Origin: Syntrophomonas sp. UBA4911 | GTDB taxonomy: Bacteria; Bacillota; Syntrophomonadia; Syntrophomonadales; Syntrophomonadaceae | Assembly (NCBI GenBank): GCA_002398105.1 | Contig: DHCD01000109.1 | Coordinates: 2,547 to 24,374, forward strand | DNA: 21,828 nucleotides | Direction of reading: 5' to 3' | In this document: piece by piece, positions 7,553 through 15,709 of the stretch | Position numbering within the stretch: the first letter of the stretch is position 1 | Layout of the letters: every line of letters begins with the position of its first letter | The notes under the pieces: model-generated | Seen by the model: the letters and a program-made list of their open reading frames with translations, nothing else | Told to the model about the DNA's origin: nothing | Database searches by the model: none | Position numbers and translations under genes: made by a program

Positions 7553-7699
7553 ATGGCAACTAAACTGTTCATGGAAATAAAAAATTTACTCGCTGATCTG
7601 GCTTCAACCTTGATTCTAGGAAAAAATAAAGATGCCGCAAATCTGGCTTTAATATTATCCGAAAAGAGCAAAGCGCTGGCAGATGAATTAGCCAAATAA
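7553..7699 (+). CDS. Small protein, 48 residues, unknown function
   Basis: A short open frame, ATG 7553 to TAA 7699, encodes a helical, Lys- and Leu-rich protein (MATKLFMEIKNLLADLASTL at its start; C-terminal half ALILSEKSKALADELAK). GGAGG at 7537-7541 is 11 bases upstream, TATAAT at 7462-7467 is a possible -10 box without a clear -35, and a strong terminator begins 14 bases after the stop. A ribosome site plus a dedicated terminator argue for a real gene. The amphipathic pattern suggests a helical hairpin or coiled-coil oligomer. No family is recognised. Confidence 0.65.
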   Translation: MATKLFMEIKNLLADLASTLILGKNKDAANLALILSEKSKALADELAK

Positions 7700-7712
7700 A
7701 GTAAAAATAACC

Positions 7713-7747
7713 AAGATGCACTGAGAAGAATCTCAGTGCATCTTTTT
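7713..7747 (+). terminator. Strong rho-independent terminator after the small gene
   Basis: A perfect 14-bp stem (7713-7726 with 7731-7744, core GATGCACTGAGA) with loop AGAA is followed by a T-run ending at 7747. It closes the small-protein transcript and separates it from the convergent oxidoreductase gene. Confidence 0.92.
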
Positions 7748-7793
7748 AGTTCTGCCTGCAGGATCGTTCACGTCCCGGCTTTTAGGGCAACCA

Positions 7794-9356
7794 TTATTTA
7801 AAAACCCTGGCTTCAACCTCATTGGGCTCCTGTTGTTCCATATGATGCAGGCTGTTTATAGCAGGTCCTTCAATTATATCGCCCTCATAAGTGAAACGGG
7901 AGCCATGGCAGGGGCAGTCCCATGATTTTTCTCCGTCATTCCACTGCAGTTCGCAGCCCAGGTGGGTACAGGTCGTGTCTATCGTATGGAGTTTATTTTG
8001 CTCATCCCGGTAAGCGCCTATTCTTTCTCCTTCTTTTCCCATGACTTGAGCTTCTCCGGTTTTTATGCCAATATCCTGGGGCAGACGCCAGCCTTCCAGT
8101 TTACCGGCTGCAAAGCTTTTGGCCACATCGACGTTTTGCCAGGCCAAGGTTTTCAAACTGGACAGGCTTAACCTGAAGGGATTATAAACCTCTGCCCAGG
8201 GACTATGGTTTTGGACTATCAAGTCCTTAAGAATTATAGCGGCCGCAGTCCCTCCGGAGATGCCCCATTTAGCGAATCCGGTTGCCAGGTAGAGGTTAGG
8301 GCTGCGGGGAGTCAAGTTGCCTATATAAGGTACTCCGTCGACGGTCATGCAATCCTGAGTGGACCAGCGATAGAGGATATCCTGAACTGCAAAGATATTT
8401 CTGCCGAAATCAATCAGATTCTGATAATGGACATTGGTATCGTTTCCATAACCAGTCTTGTGGTGTTCGCCTGCCAGCAGCACCATTTCACCGTCTTCAT
8501 AGCTCTGGGAACGCAGGGAACGGGCAGGCTCCTCAGCATTGATATACATGCCTTCCGGAAACTCATCTTTGATTTTTACCGCCACGATATAAGACTTCTC
8601 CTGATAAACACGGGGGAAATACAGACCTCCGCCATCAAAAAAGGGATAGTGGGAAGCTATAATTATTTTTTCGGCTTTGACCTTATTGCCGCCTCGGGTG
8701 AGAACCAGAGGAGAACCATTATCATCTATATTGACAGCCTCAGTATGTTCAAATATATGACTGCCCTGGCCGGGAATTTTCCTGGCCAAAGCCTTCAGAT
8801 ATTTAAGGGGATGAAACTGGGCTTGATTATCGAAACGCTCAGCCGCCTTGATTGGAAGAGGCAGCGGGATTTTTTCCAGATAGGAGGCTTTAATACCCAG
8901 GGATGAGGCCGCCTCCACTTCATTCCGGATATCCTCTGCATACTTTTCCGACTGGGTGTAGACATAAGCCGAACGCCAGGCAAAGTCACAGTCTATATCA
9001 TGTTCTTTTACGGTAGCGGCGATTAAATCAATAGCCTTTTGGTTTGATTCGGCATACTGCCGGGCCAGCTCCTCACCCAGTTGATTTTTTAAACGGGCAT
9101 AGATCAGTCCGTGCTGGGAGGTGATTTTAGCCGTACTGTGACCGGTGGTGCCTTGTAATATCCTGTCCGCCTCAATAACCGCTACTTTTACCCCCCGGTT
9201 TTTTAGGAGATAGGCTGAGGTTATTCCGACAATACCGCCGCCAATTATTGCTACCTCTACTTCCATGTTTTCTGTAAGCTCAGGAAAATCAGTCTGAGGG
9301 GTGGAGGCAATCCAGTAAGGATTAGGATTTTCTTTAAATTCCGGTTTGTTATTCAA
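7794..9356 (-). CDS. FAD-dependent oxidoreductase with C-terminal Rieske [2Fe-2S] domain
   Basis: Two-domain redox protein of 520 residues. Residues 32-410 form a DAO-type FAD domain: VAIIGGGIVG (36-44) with the ribose-binding acid E62 (VIEAD), and the second FAD motif YLATGFAKWGISGG near 360-375. Residues about 430-520 form a Rieske domain: C463-x-H465 and C481-x2-H484 as cluster ligands, C468 and C483 as the disulfide pair (CTHLGC, CPCHGSRF). This fused architecture is known in Bacillota (YhfW-like). The amine or amino-acid substrate is unknown. The start is TTG 9356, with AGGTGG four bases upstream; the nearby ATG at 9360 runs into a stop at once. No signal peptide is present, so it is probably cytosolic. 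The gene stands alone, with a strong hairpin in its leader. Confidence 0.9.
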   Translation of the reverse strand: MNNKPEFKENPNPYWIASTPQTDFPELTENMEVEVAIIGGGIVGITSAYLLKNRGVKVAVIEADRILQGTTGHSTAKITSQHGLIYARLKNQLGEELARQYAESNQKAIDLIAATVKEHDIDCDFAWRSAYVYTQSEKYAEDIRNEVEAASSLGIKASYLEKIPLPLPIKAAERFDNQAQFHPLKYLKALARKIPGQGSHIFEHTEAVNIDDNGSPLVLTRGGNKVKAEKIIIASHYPFFDGGGLYFPRVYQEKSYIVAVKIKDEFPEGMYINAEEPARSLRSQSYEDGEMVLLAGEHHKTGYGNDTNVHYQNLIDFGRNIFAVQDILYRWSTQDCMTVDGVPYIGNLTPRSPNLYLATGFAKWGISGGTAAAIILKDLIVQNHSPWAEVYNPFRLSLSSLKTLAWQNVDVAKSFAAGKLEGWRLPQDIGIKTGEAQVMGKEGERIGAYRDEQNKLHTIDTTCTHLGCELQWNDGEKSWDCPCHGSRFTYEGDIIEGPAINSLHHMEQQEPNEVEARVFK

Positions 9357-9402
9357 TCATCCACCTGCTTTCGCTTAAAACCTTTACAGCTTTATTATGT
9401 AC

Positions 9403-9448
9403 AATCCCGGCGCCGGCTATATTCCCATTTATAGCCAGGGCCGGGATT
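9403..9448. other. Long hairpin in the oxidoreductase leader
   Basis: Arms 9403-9421 and 9430-9448 pair at 17 of 19 positions (AATCCCGGC... with ...GCCGGGATT) around an 8-base loop. There is no T-run on either strand, so it is not a standard terminator. On the minus strand it falls in the 5' leader of the oxidoreductase, 47 bases or more before the TTG. Confidence 0.5.
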
Positions 9449-9492
9449 GGGCAATTGGAGAAGTTAGACCAGTTAGAATCTCTTTTTAGCGT

Positions 9493-9521
9493 TTGACTAT
9501 ACGGCAGGGGTCAACTATACT
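9493..9521 (+). promoter_or_regulatory. Promoter of the DUF6530/GIY-YIG operon
   Basis: TTGACT (9493-9498), 17 bp, TATACT (9516-9521) is a strong sigma-A promoter; the start is predicted near 9528. A small palindrome (TACTAA-A-TTAGTA) follows in the leader just before the GGAGG ribosome site and may be an operator. Confidence 0.75.
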
Positions 9522-9571
9522 TAACCAGTAAGTGAGTAAATTACTAAATTAGTAGTAATGGAGGCTGAAAC

Positions 9572-10051
9572 ATGAAGATACCAACCACATTAAAGCATAA
9601 ACCGGTTATAGTATCTGAAAACTATGAAAATGTTGACGGGAGATATGCTTATAATTCCGATGCCAAGGGCCTTTCATTAGGATTGGCGCAGTGGAATGAC
9701 CGGGGCAAGGTAGAGATATCCGCCAAAGTATGGAGACACACAGGAGAAAAATGGTCCCGGCAGTCCGAGGAATTGCCGTTGCACCGTGTGCTCGACCTGG
9801 CTATCCTGGTTTGCCGGGCGAAACTGCATTTTCAGGAAGCTTACCGCTATAAAAATTTATATGACGAAGAAAAGCCGGTAATAGACCGGGTGGGTTTACA
9901 GGGCGACGCCATGACCGTAGCCATATGCACCGACAATGAAAGAATTGACGAGGATATCCAGCTATTCCGTCAGGCGCTCAGTAATGATGATGAACTGCTG
10001 GGCGAGCGCCTGCGTACTTTAGCCAGGATTTTAAGAGAAATGGGGTATTAA
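9572..10051 (+). CDS. DUF6530 family protein
   Basis: A soluble 159-residue protein without membrane segments or a signal peptide. From memory it matches the DUF6530 family in full length, including the conserved stretch SDAKGLSLGLAQWNDRGK at about residues 29-46, the following KVWRHTGEKWSRQSEE at about 52-67 and the segment VGLQGDAMTVAICTDNE at about 109-125. Function is unknown; no catalytic motif is evident to me. GGAGG is seven bases before ATG 9572. It is first in a two-gene operon: the GIY-YIG-like gene begins two bases after its stop. The promoter at 9493-9521 is unusually close to consensus. Confidence 0.75.
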   Translation: MKIPTTLKHKPVIVSENYENVDGRYAYNSDAKGLSLGLAQWNDRGKVEISAKVWRHTGEKWSRQSEELPLHRVLDLAILVCRAKLHFQEAYRYKNLYDEEKPVIDRVGLQGDAMTVAICTDNERIDEDIQLFRQALSNDDELLGERLRTLARILREMGY

Positions 10052-10053
10052 TA

Positions 10054-10416
10054 ATGGACGCGGGCCGGAAAAAAGAATTGCTAGCCCAATATAAACAAAC
10101 CAAAAAACCGATGGGATTATTTATCATTCGCTGTAAGTTGAATAACAAGTGCTATATTGAAGCAACCCAGGATTTGAAAGGCAGGATTAATGGCGCCAAA
10201 GCCAGACTGGCGGGCAGTTTCCATCCCAATCGCGAGCTGCAGAAAGAATGGGAGGATTTGGGCTCTGAGAATTTTACCATTGAAATCCTGGATTATCTTG
10301 AATATGACAAAGACGAATCTAAAACCGACTATAAAGAGGATTTGGCGTTATTGCAAATGATTTGGGAAGAAAAACTGGCCCGGGAAGATATGATATTCTA
10401 TAAGAAACGAATATGA
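10054..10416 (+). CDS. GIY-YIG-fold protein with degenerate motifs
   Basis: A 120-residue protein with the layout of a single GIY-YIG nuclease domain. At residues 21-38 the segment GLFIIRCKLNNKCYIEAT matches the G-I-Y...Y-I-G pattern, but the first Tyr is Phe and the Gly of YIG is Glu. The following helix keeps an Arg (LKGRINGAKARL), and a Glu is present in ENFTIEIL. Because the GIY Tyr is part of catalysis, nuclease activity may be lost or altered; a binding role is possible. It starts two bases after the DUF6530 stop, so translation is likely coupled. Similar proteins occur in clostridia, some annotated as GIY-YIG, from memory. Confidence 0.7.
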   Translation: MDAGRKKELLAQYKQTKKPMGLFIIRCKLNNKCYIEATQDLKGRINGAKARLAGSFHPNRELQKEWEDLGSENFTIEILDYLEYDKDESKTDYKEDLALLQMIWEEKLAREDMIFYKKRI

Positions 10417-10597
10417 CTGTAAGTATAGGCGGTTATGGTAACAGGAATGGCATCCGGCTTAATTCATCAAGTAGCGGTTGCTTTTGAAGAAAAATGGAGG
10501 CATTATTAAGAGGAACGGAGAAGTAATAAGCGACCGATAATTTCAGTTTGTAGTTCCACTAGTTTTTATTATTTTAAATTACAGCAGGAGATGGCAT

Positions 10598-11260
10598 ATG
10601 CAAACTAAGAAAGTGTTTTGGGGAGAACTGGCTCTTATGGCCGGTATAACCATATTGAGCCTGGGTATTACTCTGATGATTAAAAGCAATTTCGGTATAA
10701 CTCCGGTTGCTTCTTTACCATTTGTCCTGAGCAAGATCATTACCTTGATTTCTTTCGGTACCTGGAATTATTTATTGCAGATAATCTCAATAATATTGCT
10801 GGTAGCATTAACCAGAAACATCAAGACCGGTTATTATCTATCTTTGTTCATTGTAATAGGCTTCGGCTATATGCTGGACCTGTTTGAATACCTGTCGGGT
10901 TATCTTCCCGTTAATTTACCTTTGCAGGTAATCTATTATATTCTGGGATTTTTAGGTGTAGCCTTCGGCGTATGCATATTAATTAAAAGCTGTATGCCGA
11001 TTTTGCCCTTCGACACCTTTGTCCGGGATATTTCCAGCCATTTTGAACTTTCCGTAAAGTGGGTCAAAACCAGTTTCGATTTAAGCTGCGTTATTCTGGC
11101 GATAATATTTGGCCTGATATTTCTGGGCAATATAGAAGGCATTGGGCTAGGCACGTTAATATGCGCCTTATTGACGGGGAAATTCGTCGCTCTGTTTGGC
11201 CAGCGTCTGGACCGCAGGTATCAATTCCAACCGGCAATAAAGCTGGCGGGACATTCCTAA
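10598..11260 (+). CDS. YczE/YyaS-YitT-type integral membrane protein (DUF6198-like)
   Basis: A 220-residue membrane protein with five or six hydrophobic segments: about residues 8-27, 37-70, 78-97, 105-130, 155-177 and 180-198. The N-terminus (SLGITLMIKSNFGITPVASLPFVLSKI) resembles the YczE/YitT group, whose usual length is 200-220. The transport or regulatory role is not known. Start ATG 10598 has AGGAG nine bases upstream. The 181 bases before it contain no convincing promoter or other gene. It converges on the RNA helicase gene with only 38 bases between stops. Confidence 0.75.
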   Translation: MQTKKVFWGELALMAGITILSLGITLMIKSNFGITPVASLPFVLSKIITLISFGTWNYLLQIISIILLVALTRNIKTGYYLSLFIVIGFGYMLDLFEYLSGYLPVNLPLQVIYYILGFLGVAFGVCILIKSCMPILPFDTFVRDISSHFELSVKWVKTSFDLSCVILAIIFGLIFLGNIEGIGLGTLICALLTGKFVALFGQRLDRRYQFQPAIKLAGHS

Positions 11261-11298
11261 AAGCTTAAACCTGCAACTGGATTACGGCAGGGCATAAC

Positions 11299-12780
11299 TC
11301 AGAAAGAGTCGCTTGATTCACTCCTTCCCAATAAGCGCTGTAGTACGCGCTTAAATAACGGCTTCTGAATAGTAGTTTTGGGGCTCGGGACAGTCTCCGG
11401 AGTTATAGGCTCAGCCTTGACAGGAACTGGTTGGGCCTGCTCGGCAGGATGCAGGGTATTGGCCTTAAGGGCCGTTTGATGGTCCCGGTTTGCCTGGTTC
11501 GAAACATTTCTACGCTCATTGCGATGCTGCCGTGGCCTGGTGGAGGAACGCTTTGGTTGACCTCCTTTGGCAGGTGACGGCGGATTGGTTTCCCGCGGCT
11601 TGCCGGCCTGGGTATTGGCCTTTATCCATCTGTCAATTGCAGCGCGATTCTCGCTGAAAAAGGACTCCGGGGGAAATTCCGCTTCCATAATCAGCGATCC
11701 GATATGTTCTTCTATCTCATACAAGCTCATTATGTCATCGCCGGTAACCAGGGTAATGGCGCGTCCTGTGTTCCCGGCCCTGCCGGTACGTCCGATTCTA
11801 TGCACGTAGCCGTCTTTTTCCAGGGGAACATCATAATTGATAACCAGGGCCAAATCGTCTATTTGAATCCCGCGGGCGGCAACATCGGTGGCAACCAGCA
11901 AATGAAAATCCCCCTGTTTGAATTGCTGTATGGTTCTCAGCCGTTTAGCCTGGGGAATATCGCCATGCAGCGCCTGGGATGCATATCCCCTGCGGGATAG
12001 AAAGTTCTGCACCCTGTTGACCGTGCTGCGCTGATTGCAGAAAATCAAACAACTTTCCGGCCGTTCCATCATCAACACGCGGTTCAGTTTCATATTTTTT
12101 TCGTTATGCGCTACCCGATAGTATAACTGCTGAGTGGTATCAACGGTCTTGGTCGGCGATGCAATCTCAATAGTCTGAGGATGCTTCATATATTGCCGGC
12201 AGACCTTATGGACTTCATCGGGTATGGTTGCGGAGCAAAGGAGAGTCACCCGGTCTTGGGGAAGCTTCTTAATGATCCGCACCACCTGATCAAGAAAGCC
12301 CATGTCCAGCATCCGATCCGCTTCATCAAGTACTAAAAAGCGTACATGTCGGGTATCCAGATGCTGGTGACAGATATGATCATATACCCGCCCCGGTGTG
12401 CCGGTGACAATAGAAGTCCCTTTATTCAGCACCGAGATTTCAGTATTAATATTATGTTGTCCGAATACAGCCGTGGTCCTGTGCTCAAGGTACTTGGCCA
12501 TCTGTTTAAGATCACTGTCCACCTGGACCGCCAGTTCGCGGGTAGGGGTGAGAATCAGACCCTGGGGACCAGGAGCCTGGGGATCTGTCAGCTGCAGCAT
12601 AGGAACACCAAAAACAGCGGTCTTGCCGCTGCCGGTTTTAGACCTTATGACTAAATCTTCTTGTTTTAAAATATGGGGAATTGCCCTGCTCTGAACCTCT
12701 GTAGGCAGTTCGAAGCCCATTTCTTCTATGGCCCTTAAAATGGGAGGGGAAATACCCAGATCACTGAATGCGCTTTTCAT
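11299..12780 (-). CDS. DEAD-box ATP-dependent RNA helicase
   Basis: RNA-unwinding helicase of 493 residues. All core motifs are visible in order: Q motif (FELPTEVQ), I (SKTGSGKT), Ia (PTRELA), Ib (TPGR), II (DEAD), III (SAT), then RecA2 with DVAARGIQ (V) and HRIGRTGRAG (VI). Residues from about 390 form a basic, Pro/Asn/Gln-rich disordered tail typical of CshA/DeaD-type cold-shock and mRNA-decay helicases; no DbpA RNA-binding domain is seen. The last 20 residues are again basic (FKRVLQRLLGRSE). ATG 12780 follows a weak GAAAGAAG site. A TATAAT (12819-12814) lies upstream on the minus strand, but the -35 is poor. Confidence 0.92.
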   Translation of the reverse strand: MKSAFSDLGISPPILRAIEEMGFELPTEVQSRAIPHILKQEDLVIRSKTGSGKTAVFGVPMLQLTDPQAPGPQGLILTPTRELAVQVDSDLKQMAKYLEHRTTAVFGQHNINTEISVLNKGTSIVTGTPGRVYDHICHQHLDTRHVRFLVLDEADRMLDMGFLDQVVRIIKKLPQDRVTLLCSATIPDEVHKVCRQYMKHPQTIEIASPTKTVDTTQQLYYRVAHNEKNMKLNRVLMMERPESCLIFCNQRSTVNRVQNFLSRRGYASQALHGDIPQAKRLRTIQQFKQGDFHLLVATDVAARGIQIDDLALVINYDVPLEKDGYVHRIGRTGRAGNTGRAITLVTGDDIMSLYEIEEHIGSLIMEAEFPPESFFSENRAAIDRWIKANTQAGKPRETNPPSPAKGGQPKRSSTRPRQHRNERRNVSNQANRDHQTALKANTLHPAEQAQPVPVKAEPITPETVPSPKTTIQKPLFKRVLQRLLGRSESSDSF

Positions 12781-12932
12781 TATTATCTTCTTTCATTAAT
12801 TGCAAGTATAATAATTATATCATTATTTCGTATTTTTGGGTATACGCGAGAAGTTGTTCAGGAAATAGCCCCGACTAAGCCATAAGGAAGGGAAGGGGGA
12901 ATGAAGTCAAAGGAACAGCCTCCCGGGTTTGA

Positions 12933-13816
12933 CTATCTCTTTTTCAGCCATCTGGCAGCGCCAGCAGACATTGACAACGCTATACTGGAAATCACCAGAA
13001 AGGTCCCTAACCACTGCCAACTGTTCAGCCTTTCGTTAAAAATTACCGTTGCCAGCAAGATGCTGATGACGGGCTCAATCGTACAAGCCAGCGAGGCTCG
13101 TGAAGCTCCAATGGTGTCAATCGCTTTAAGAAGAAAACCATGCCGACCAGATTGTTCAGTACCGCGGTTCCGCATCCCAGCAGAAGCTGATTGCTGTTAA
13201 CGTGAATAATTCCTTTTATTTCAGGCAGGAAAGCAACCGGCAAAACGACCATAGCCATAAAAGAGAAAGAAGCGGTAAGGGTAAAGGAATCAATGTCAGC
13301 CAGGGTTTTCTGACCGAGCAGACTGAAAAGAGCAAAAAGAACGCTGGCCGTAAAGGACAGCAGGAGGCCCCGGGTAGATACCGCGTTGGCTGAATTTATG
13401 CCTGATATTAGTATTACTCCGGCGATGGCGGTCAAAAGAACGGCAAAAAGGGATGCCGATACTTTCTCCCGGAAAAAGAAAACCGCCAACAGCGCAACCA
13501 GGATAGGATAGGTATAAAATATTACCGTACCCACACTGGCATCAAGGTAATGCATAGCGTAAAAAAACAGGAGTTCCTGAGCAATTAATAAGCCCCCTTG
13601 CAAATAAACCAGCCAGGAGCGGGTCAATATGGATCGTCCCCGCCATATTGCGTATAATGCCAGCATTGCAAAGGCAAAAAAATTACGCAGGAACAAAATG
13701 GAGGCCGGCCCAAGCCCCATATGATACGCCGCTTTGCCAAAGATGGGAAGGGTTGCGTCTGCTGCCGCCGAAATCAGCACATAAGTTAGGCCTATAATTA
13801 TTGATGATTGTTTCAT
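12933..13816 (-). pseudogene. EamA/DMT-superfamily permease split by one frameshift
   Basis: Ten-helix drug/metabolite-type transporter with two EamA repeats. The N-terminal frame begins at ATG 13816 and is sound through GMVFFLK, then reads out of frame (RLTPLELHEP) to a stop at 13043. The -1 frame picks up exactly there with AIDTIGASRASLACTIEPVISIL and continues through the last helices to a stop at 12933. Inserting one base in the T-run at 13125-13127 (AAA on the coding strand) restores a normal protein of about 294 residues. This is either a recent inactivation or a sequencing error; no standard slippery heptamer is present. It lies between the helicase and the sigma-54 activator on the same strand. 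Confidence 0.8.
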
Positions 13817-13887
13817 GATTGCTTCAACCGTTATACCCTTAATTAATAGTGAGGCAGAACAATGATTTTATATTCATGCCAGGACGA

Positions 13888-15330
13888 TTAACTTTGCTCC
13901 CGAGTTTTTGGGAAAGAACGGGAGTATTTTTTTATCTTGTACTGCAAGGTGCTGCGCGGTATTCCCAATTTAGCCGCGGCTTGCTTAATATTCGCCTGAC
14001 ATTGCTGCAGCGCCCGGGAAATGAGCTTCCACTCATAACGCTCCATCATTTCCTGTAATGAAATATCCTCGGGTGCAGCGGGTACATTCCCCGCCTGCTC
14101 ATCAGCCCCTGAATCCACGGGGAAGAGATAGTTCTTGGCATTCAGATGCAGGCGGTTTAAAGCCACATGCTCCGGGTCCTCCAGCATCATGCTGCGGCGG
14201 ATGACGTTTTCCAGCATGCGCACATTACCGGGCCAGTCATAATGCTCCATCTCCTTAATCACCTGGGGATGGATCAGATGGATTTTACTGTTTATTTCCT
14301 CGCTATGCTTTTTAACAAAGTGGTTGGCCAATAAAGCGATATCATCCTTGCGGTGTCTCAAGGGAGGAATGTGGATCAGCCCTACGCTGAGGCGATAATA
14401 CAGATCCTCCCTCAGATGAGCTTTTTCTACCGCCTCCAGAGGATCCTCATTCATGGCTGACATGACCCTGACATCCACCTTGACCTGAACATTGCTGCCT
14501 ACCCGCATAATCTGCCCGTCTTGCAGCACCCTTAGAAGTTTAGCCTGGGTATTGAGCGGCATGGAATTCAACTCGTCCAGGAAAAGGGTACCCTGATCAG
14601 CAATTTCAAACATCCCTTTGCGGTTCTCCGCCCCGGTAAAAGCTCCTTTAACCGTGCCGAATAAAATACTCTCCAGCAGGGTATCGGGTATAGCGGCACA
14701 ATTTAAGGTAATAAAGGCTTGCTCAGAGCGTTTACTCTTAAGATGGGCCCGGCGTACGAACAGCTCTTTGCCGGTTCCGGTTTCTCCGTATACCAGAATG
14801 GGATAATCGGTCTGGGCATAAAGATCAAGCTCGTACAGAATTTTCTTCATGTTTTCGTTCCGGGTAATAATACCGGTATCATCGCGGTTTTCCTCCGTTT
14901 CCCGGTTGGTACGGTCATAGAGCTTGGCCGATAAATCCAGGACCTGATTGGTCAGATTTTTTAAGTTGCCTATATCCCGCCCTATTTCAATAGCGCCGAT
15001 GATTTGTCTTTCCTGGTCATATAAGGGTAAAGTGGTATGGATGTAATCCACTATTTTACCTGAGCGAGTCTCATAGATCTGGTGCTGGTCGATATAACTC
15101 TTTCCATAACGCAGAGCGCCGAGCATAGAGCTGTTTTCCTCGGTCAGGTTGGAATACAGCTCCAGCATGTATTTGCCCAGAGCTTCCTTGGTGCTGGCTT
15201 CGTCAATTTCCGCATCATATTGGTTATAATATACATACTTGCCTTCTTTATCTATGATGGCAACAGGTTGCTCCAGAGACTCCAGGAAAGGGCCGAGAAC
15301 CTCAATAGCGGCTTGCAATTGCGGGTGCAT
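13888..15330 (-). CDS. Sigma-54-dependent activator (PAS-AAA-Fis)
   Basis: Bacterial enhancer-binding protein of 480 residues (RocR-like). A PAS sensor domain at about 15-115 would bind a small ligand. The AAA+ domain starts near 155: Walker A GETGTGKE 182-189, the sigma-54 contact loop GAFTGA 229-234 (intact) and Walker B GTLFLDEL. A Fis-type helix-turn-helix lies near the C-terminus (IKQAAAKLGIPRSTLQYKIK). There is no receiver domain, so it is not a two-component regulator. ATG 15330 is chosen because GGAGG (15343-15339) is eight bases upstream; the frame from ATG 15360 would contain that site. It diverges from the decarboxylase operon, which has a matching -24/-12 promoter, and is the obvious activator of it. 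Confidence 0.92.
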   Translation of the reverse strand: MHPQLQAAIEVLGPFLESLEQPVAIIDKEGKYVYYNQYDAEIDEASTKEALGKYMLELYSNLTEENSSMLGALRYGKSYIDQHQIYETRSGKIVDYIHTTLPLYDQERQIIGAIEIGRDIGNLKNLTNQVLDLSAKLYDRTNRETEENRDDTGIITRNENMKKILYELDLYAQTDYPILVYGETGTGKELFVRRAHLKSKRSEQAFITLNCAAIPDTLLESILFGTVKGAFTGAENRKGMFEIADQGTLFLDELNSMPLNTQAKLLRVLQDGQIMRVGSNVQVKVDVRVMSAMNEDPLEAVEKAHLREDLYYRLSVGLIHIPPLRHRKDDIALLANHFVKKHSEEINSKIHLIHPQVIKEMEHYDWPGNVRMLENVIRRSMMLEDPEHVALNRLHLNAKNYLFPVDSGADEQAGNVPAAPEDISLQEMMERYEWKLISRALQQCQANIKQAAAKLGIPRSTLQYKIKKYSRSFPKTREQS

Positions 15331-15436
15331 GGTTACTACCTCCTCTGCTGTGTTATGCATATTTCATGCCATTTTCGTATTAATGCGAATAGCTCGGCAT
15401 CAGGCCAGGTATTATTTCTTATTTTGGCTTATGACA

Positions 15437-15451
15437 GCAAATATGATGCCA
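15437..15451 (-). promoter_or_regulatory. Sigma-54 (-24/-12) promoter reading into the activator gene
   Basis: On the minus strand TGGCAT (15451-15446), five bases, TTGC (15440-15437) followed by T fits the TGGCAC-N5-TTGCW consensus with GG and GC correctly spaced. The predicted start is near 15425, leaving a leader of about 95 bases before ATG 15330. It implies that the activator can stimulate its own gene. Confidence 0.6.
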
Positions 15452-15501
15452 GGTTTTCGTCACCGCATATCAATTTTATGCATGATTCGACCTAAAAACC
15501 A

Positions 15502-15538
15502 GTGCCAAATACCTGGCACCATGCCATATTTTCGGCAC
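15502..15538. promoter_or_regulatory. Candidate upstream activator site: alternating TGCCA/TGGCA array
   Basis: GTGCCA (15502-15507) and TGGCAC (15514-15519) form a perfect palindrome; TGCCA (15522-15526) and GGCAC (15534-15538) extend it. Half-site centres are about 11, 8 and 11 bases apart, near one helical turn. It lies about 190 bases upstream of the decarboxylase promoter and about 60 upstream of the activator promoter, suitable for a shared enhancer. Confidence 0.5.
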
Positions 15539-15709
15539 CCGGTCAGAGATTTCTTAATTCCCTGGACAAAGCCTATCCATTGAGGGTTTAGGGCCAGTGA
15601 ACCCTTCAACCGAAATTTTTGGGGGAGTTAGGCAGCCACGGCATAAAAATATTGCCCTGATGTAATTTATACCCGAAAATTCGGGACCGGAAAGCTTTTA
15701 TAAAAAGTT

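Larger units (their letters stand above)
15366..15539 (+). repeat. Three imperfect direct repeats, ATGCCA-N(0-2)-TTTTCG
   Basis: Copy 1 is at 15366-15377 (no gap), copy 2 at 15446-15464 (GG gap, then T-CACC), copy 3 at 15521-15539 (TA gap, then G-CACC). Copies 2 and 3 agree at 16 of 19 positions. Starts are 80 and 75 bases apart. Copy 2 contains the -24 box of the minus-strand promoter. Confidence 0.6.

Noticed and set aside
8205..8906. Plus-strand open frame of 233 codons
   Set aside because: It is antisense to the FAD-Rieske gene, with no recognisable domain or ribosome site.
10435..10509. 24-codon open frame between the GIY-YIG-like and YczE-like genes
   Set aside because: It has no ribosome site, no terminator of its own and no sign of conservation; probably chance.
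13120..13132. Programmed -1 frameshifting in the EamA gene
   Set aside because: The coding-strand site CTTAAAG does not fit the X-XXY-YYZ slippery pattern and I see no downstream stimulatory structure, so mutation or sequencing error is simpler.
12901..13200. Plus-strand open frame with GGGGG before its ATG
   Set aside because: It is antisense to the C-terminal half of the EamA permease, whose protein pattern is clear once the frameshift is allowed.
13897..13933. Hairpin CTCCCG/CGGGAG followed by T7, terminator-like on the + strand
   Set aside because: It falls in the last codons of the minus-strand activator, where the T-run encodes Lys codons; no + strand transcript is expected there.
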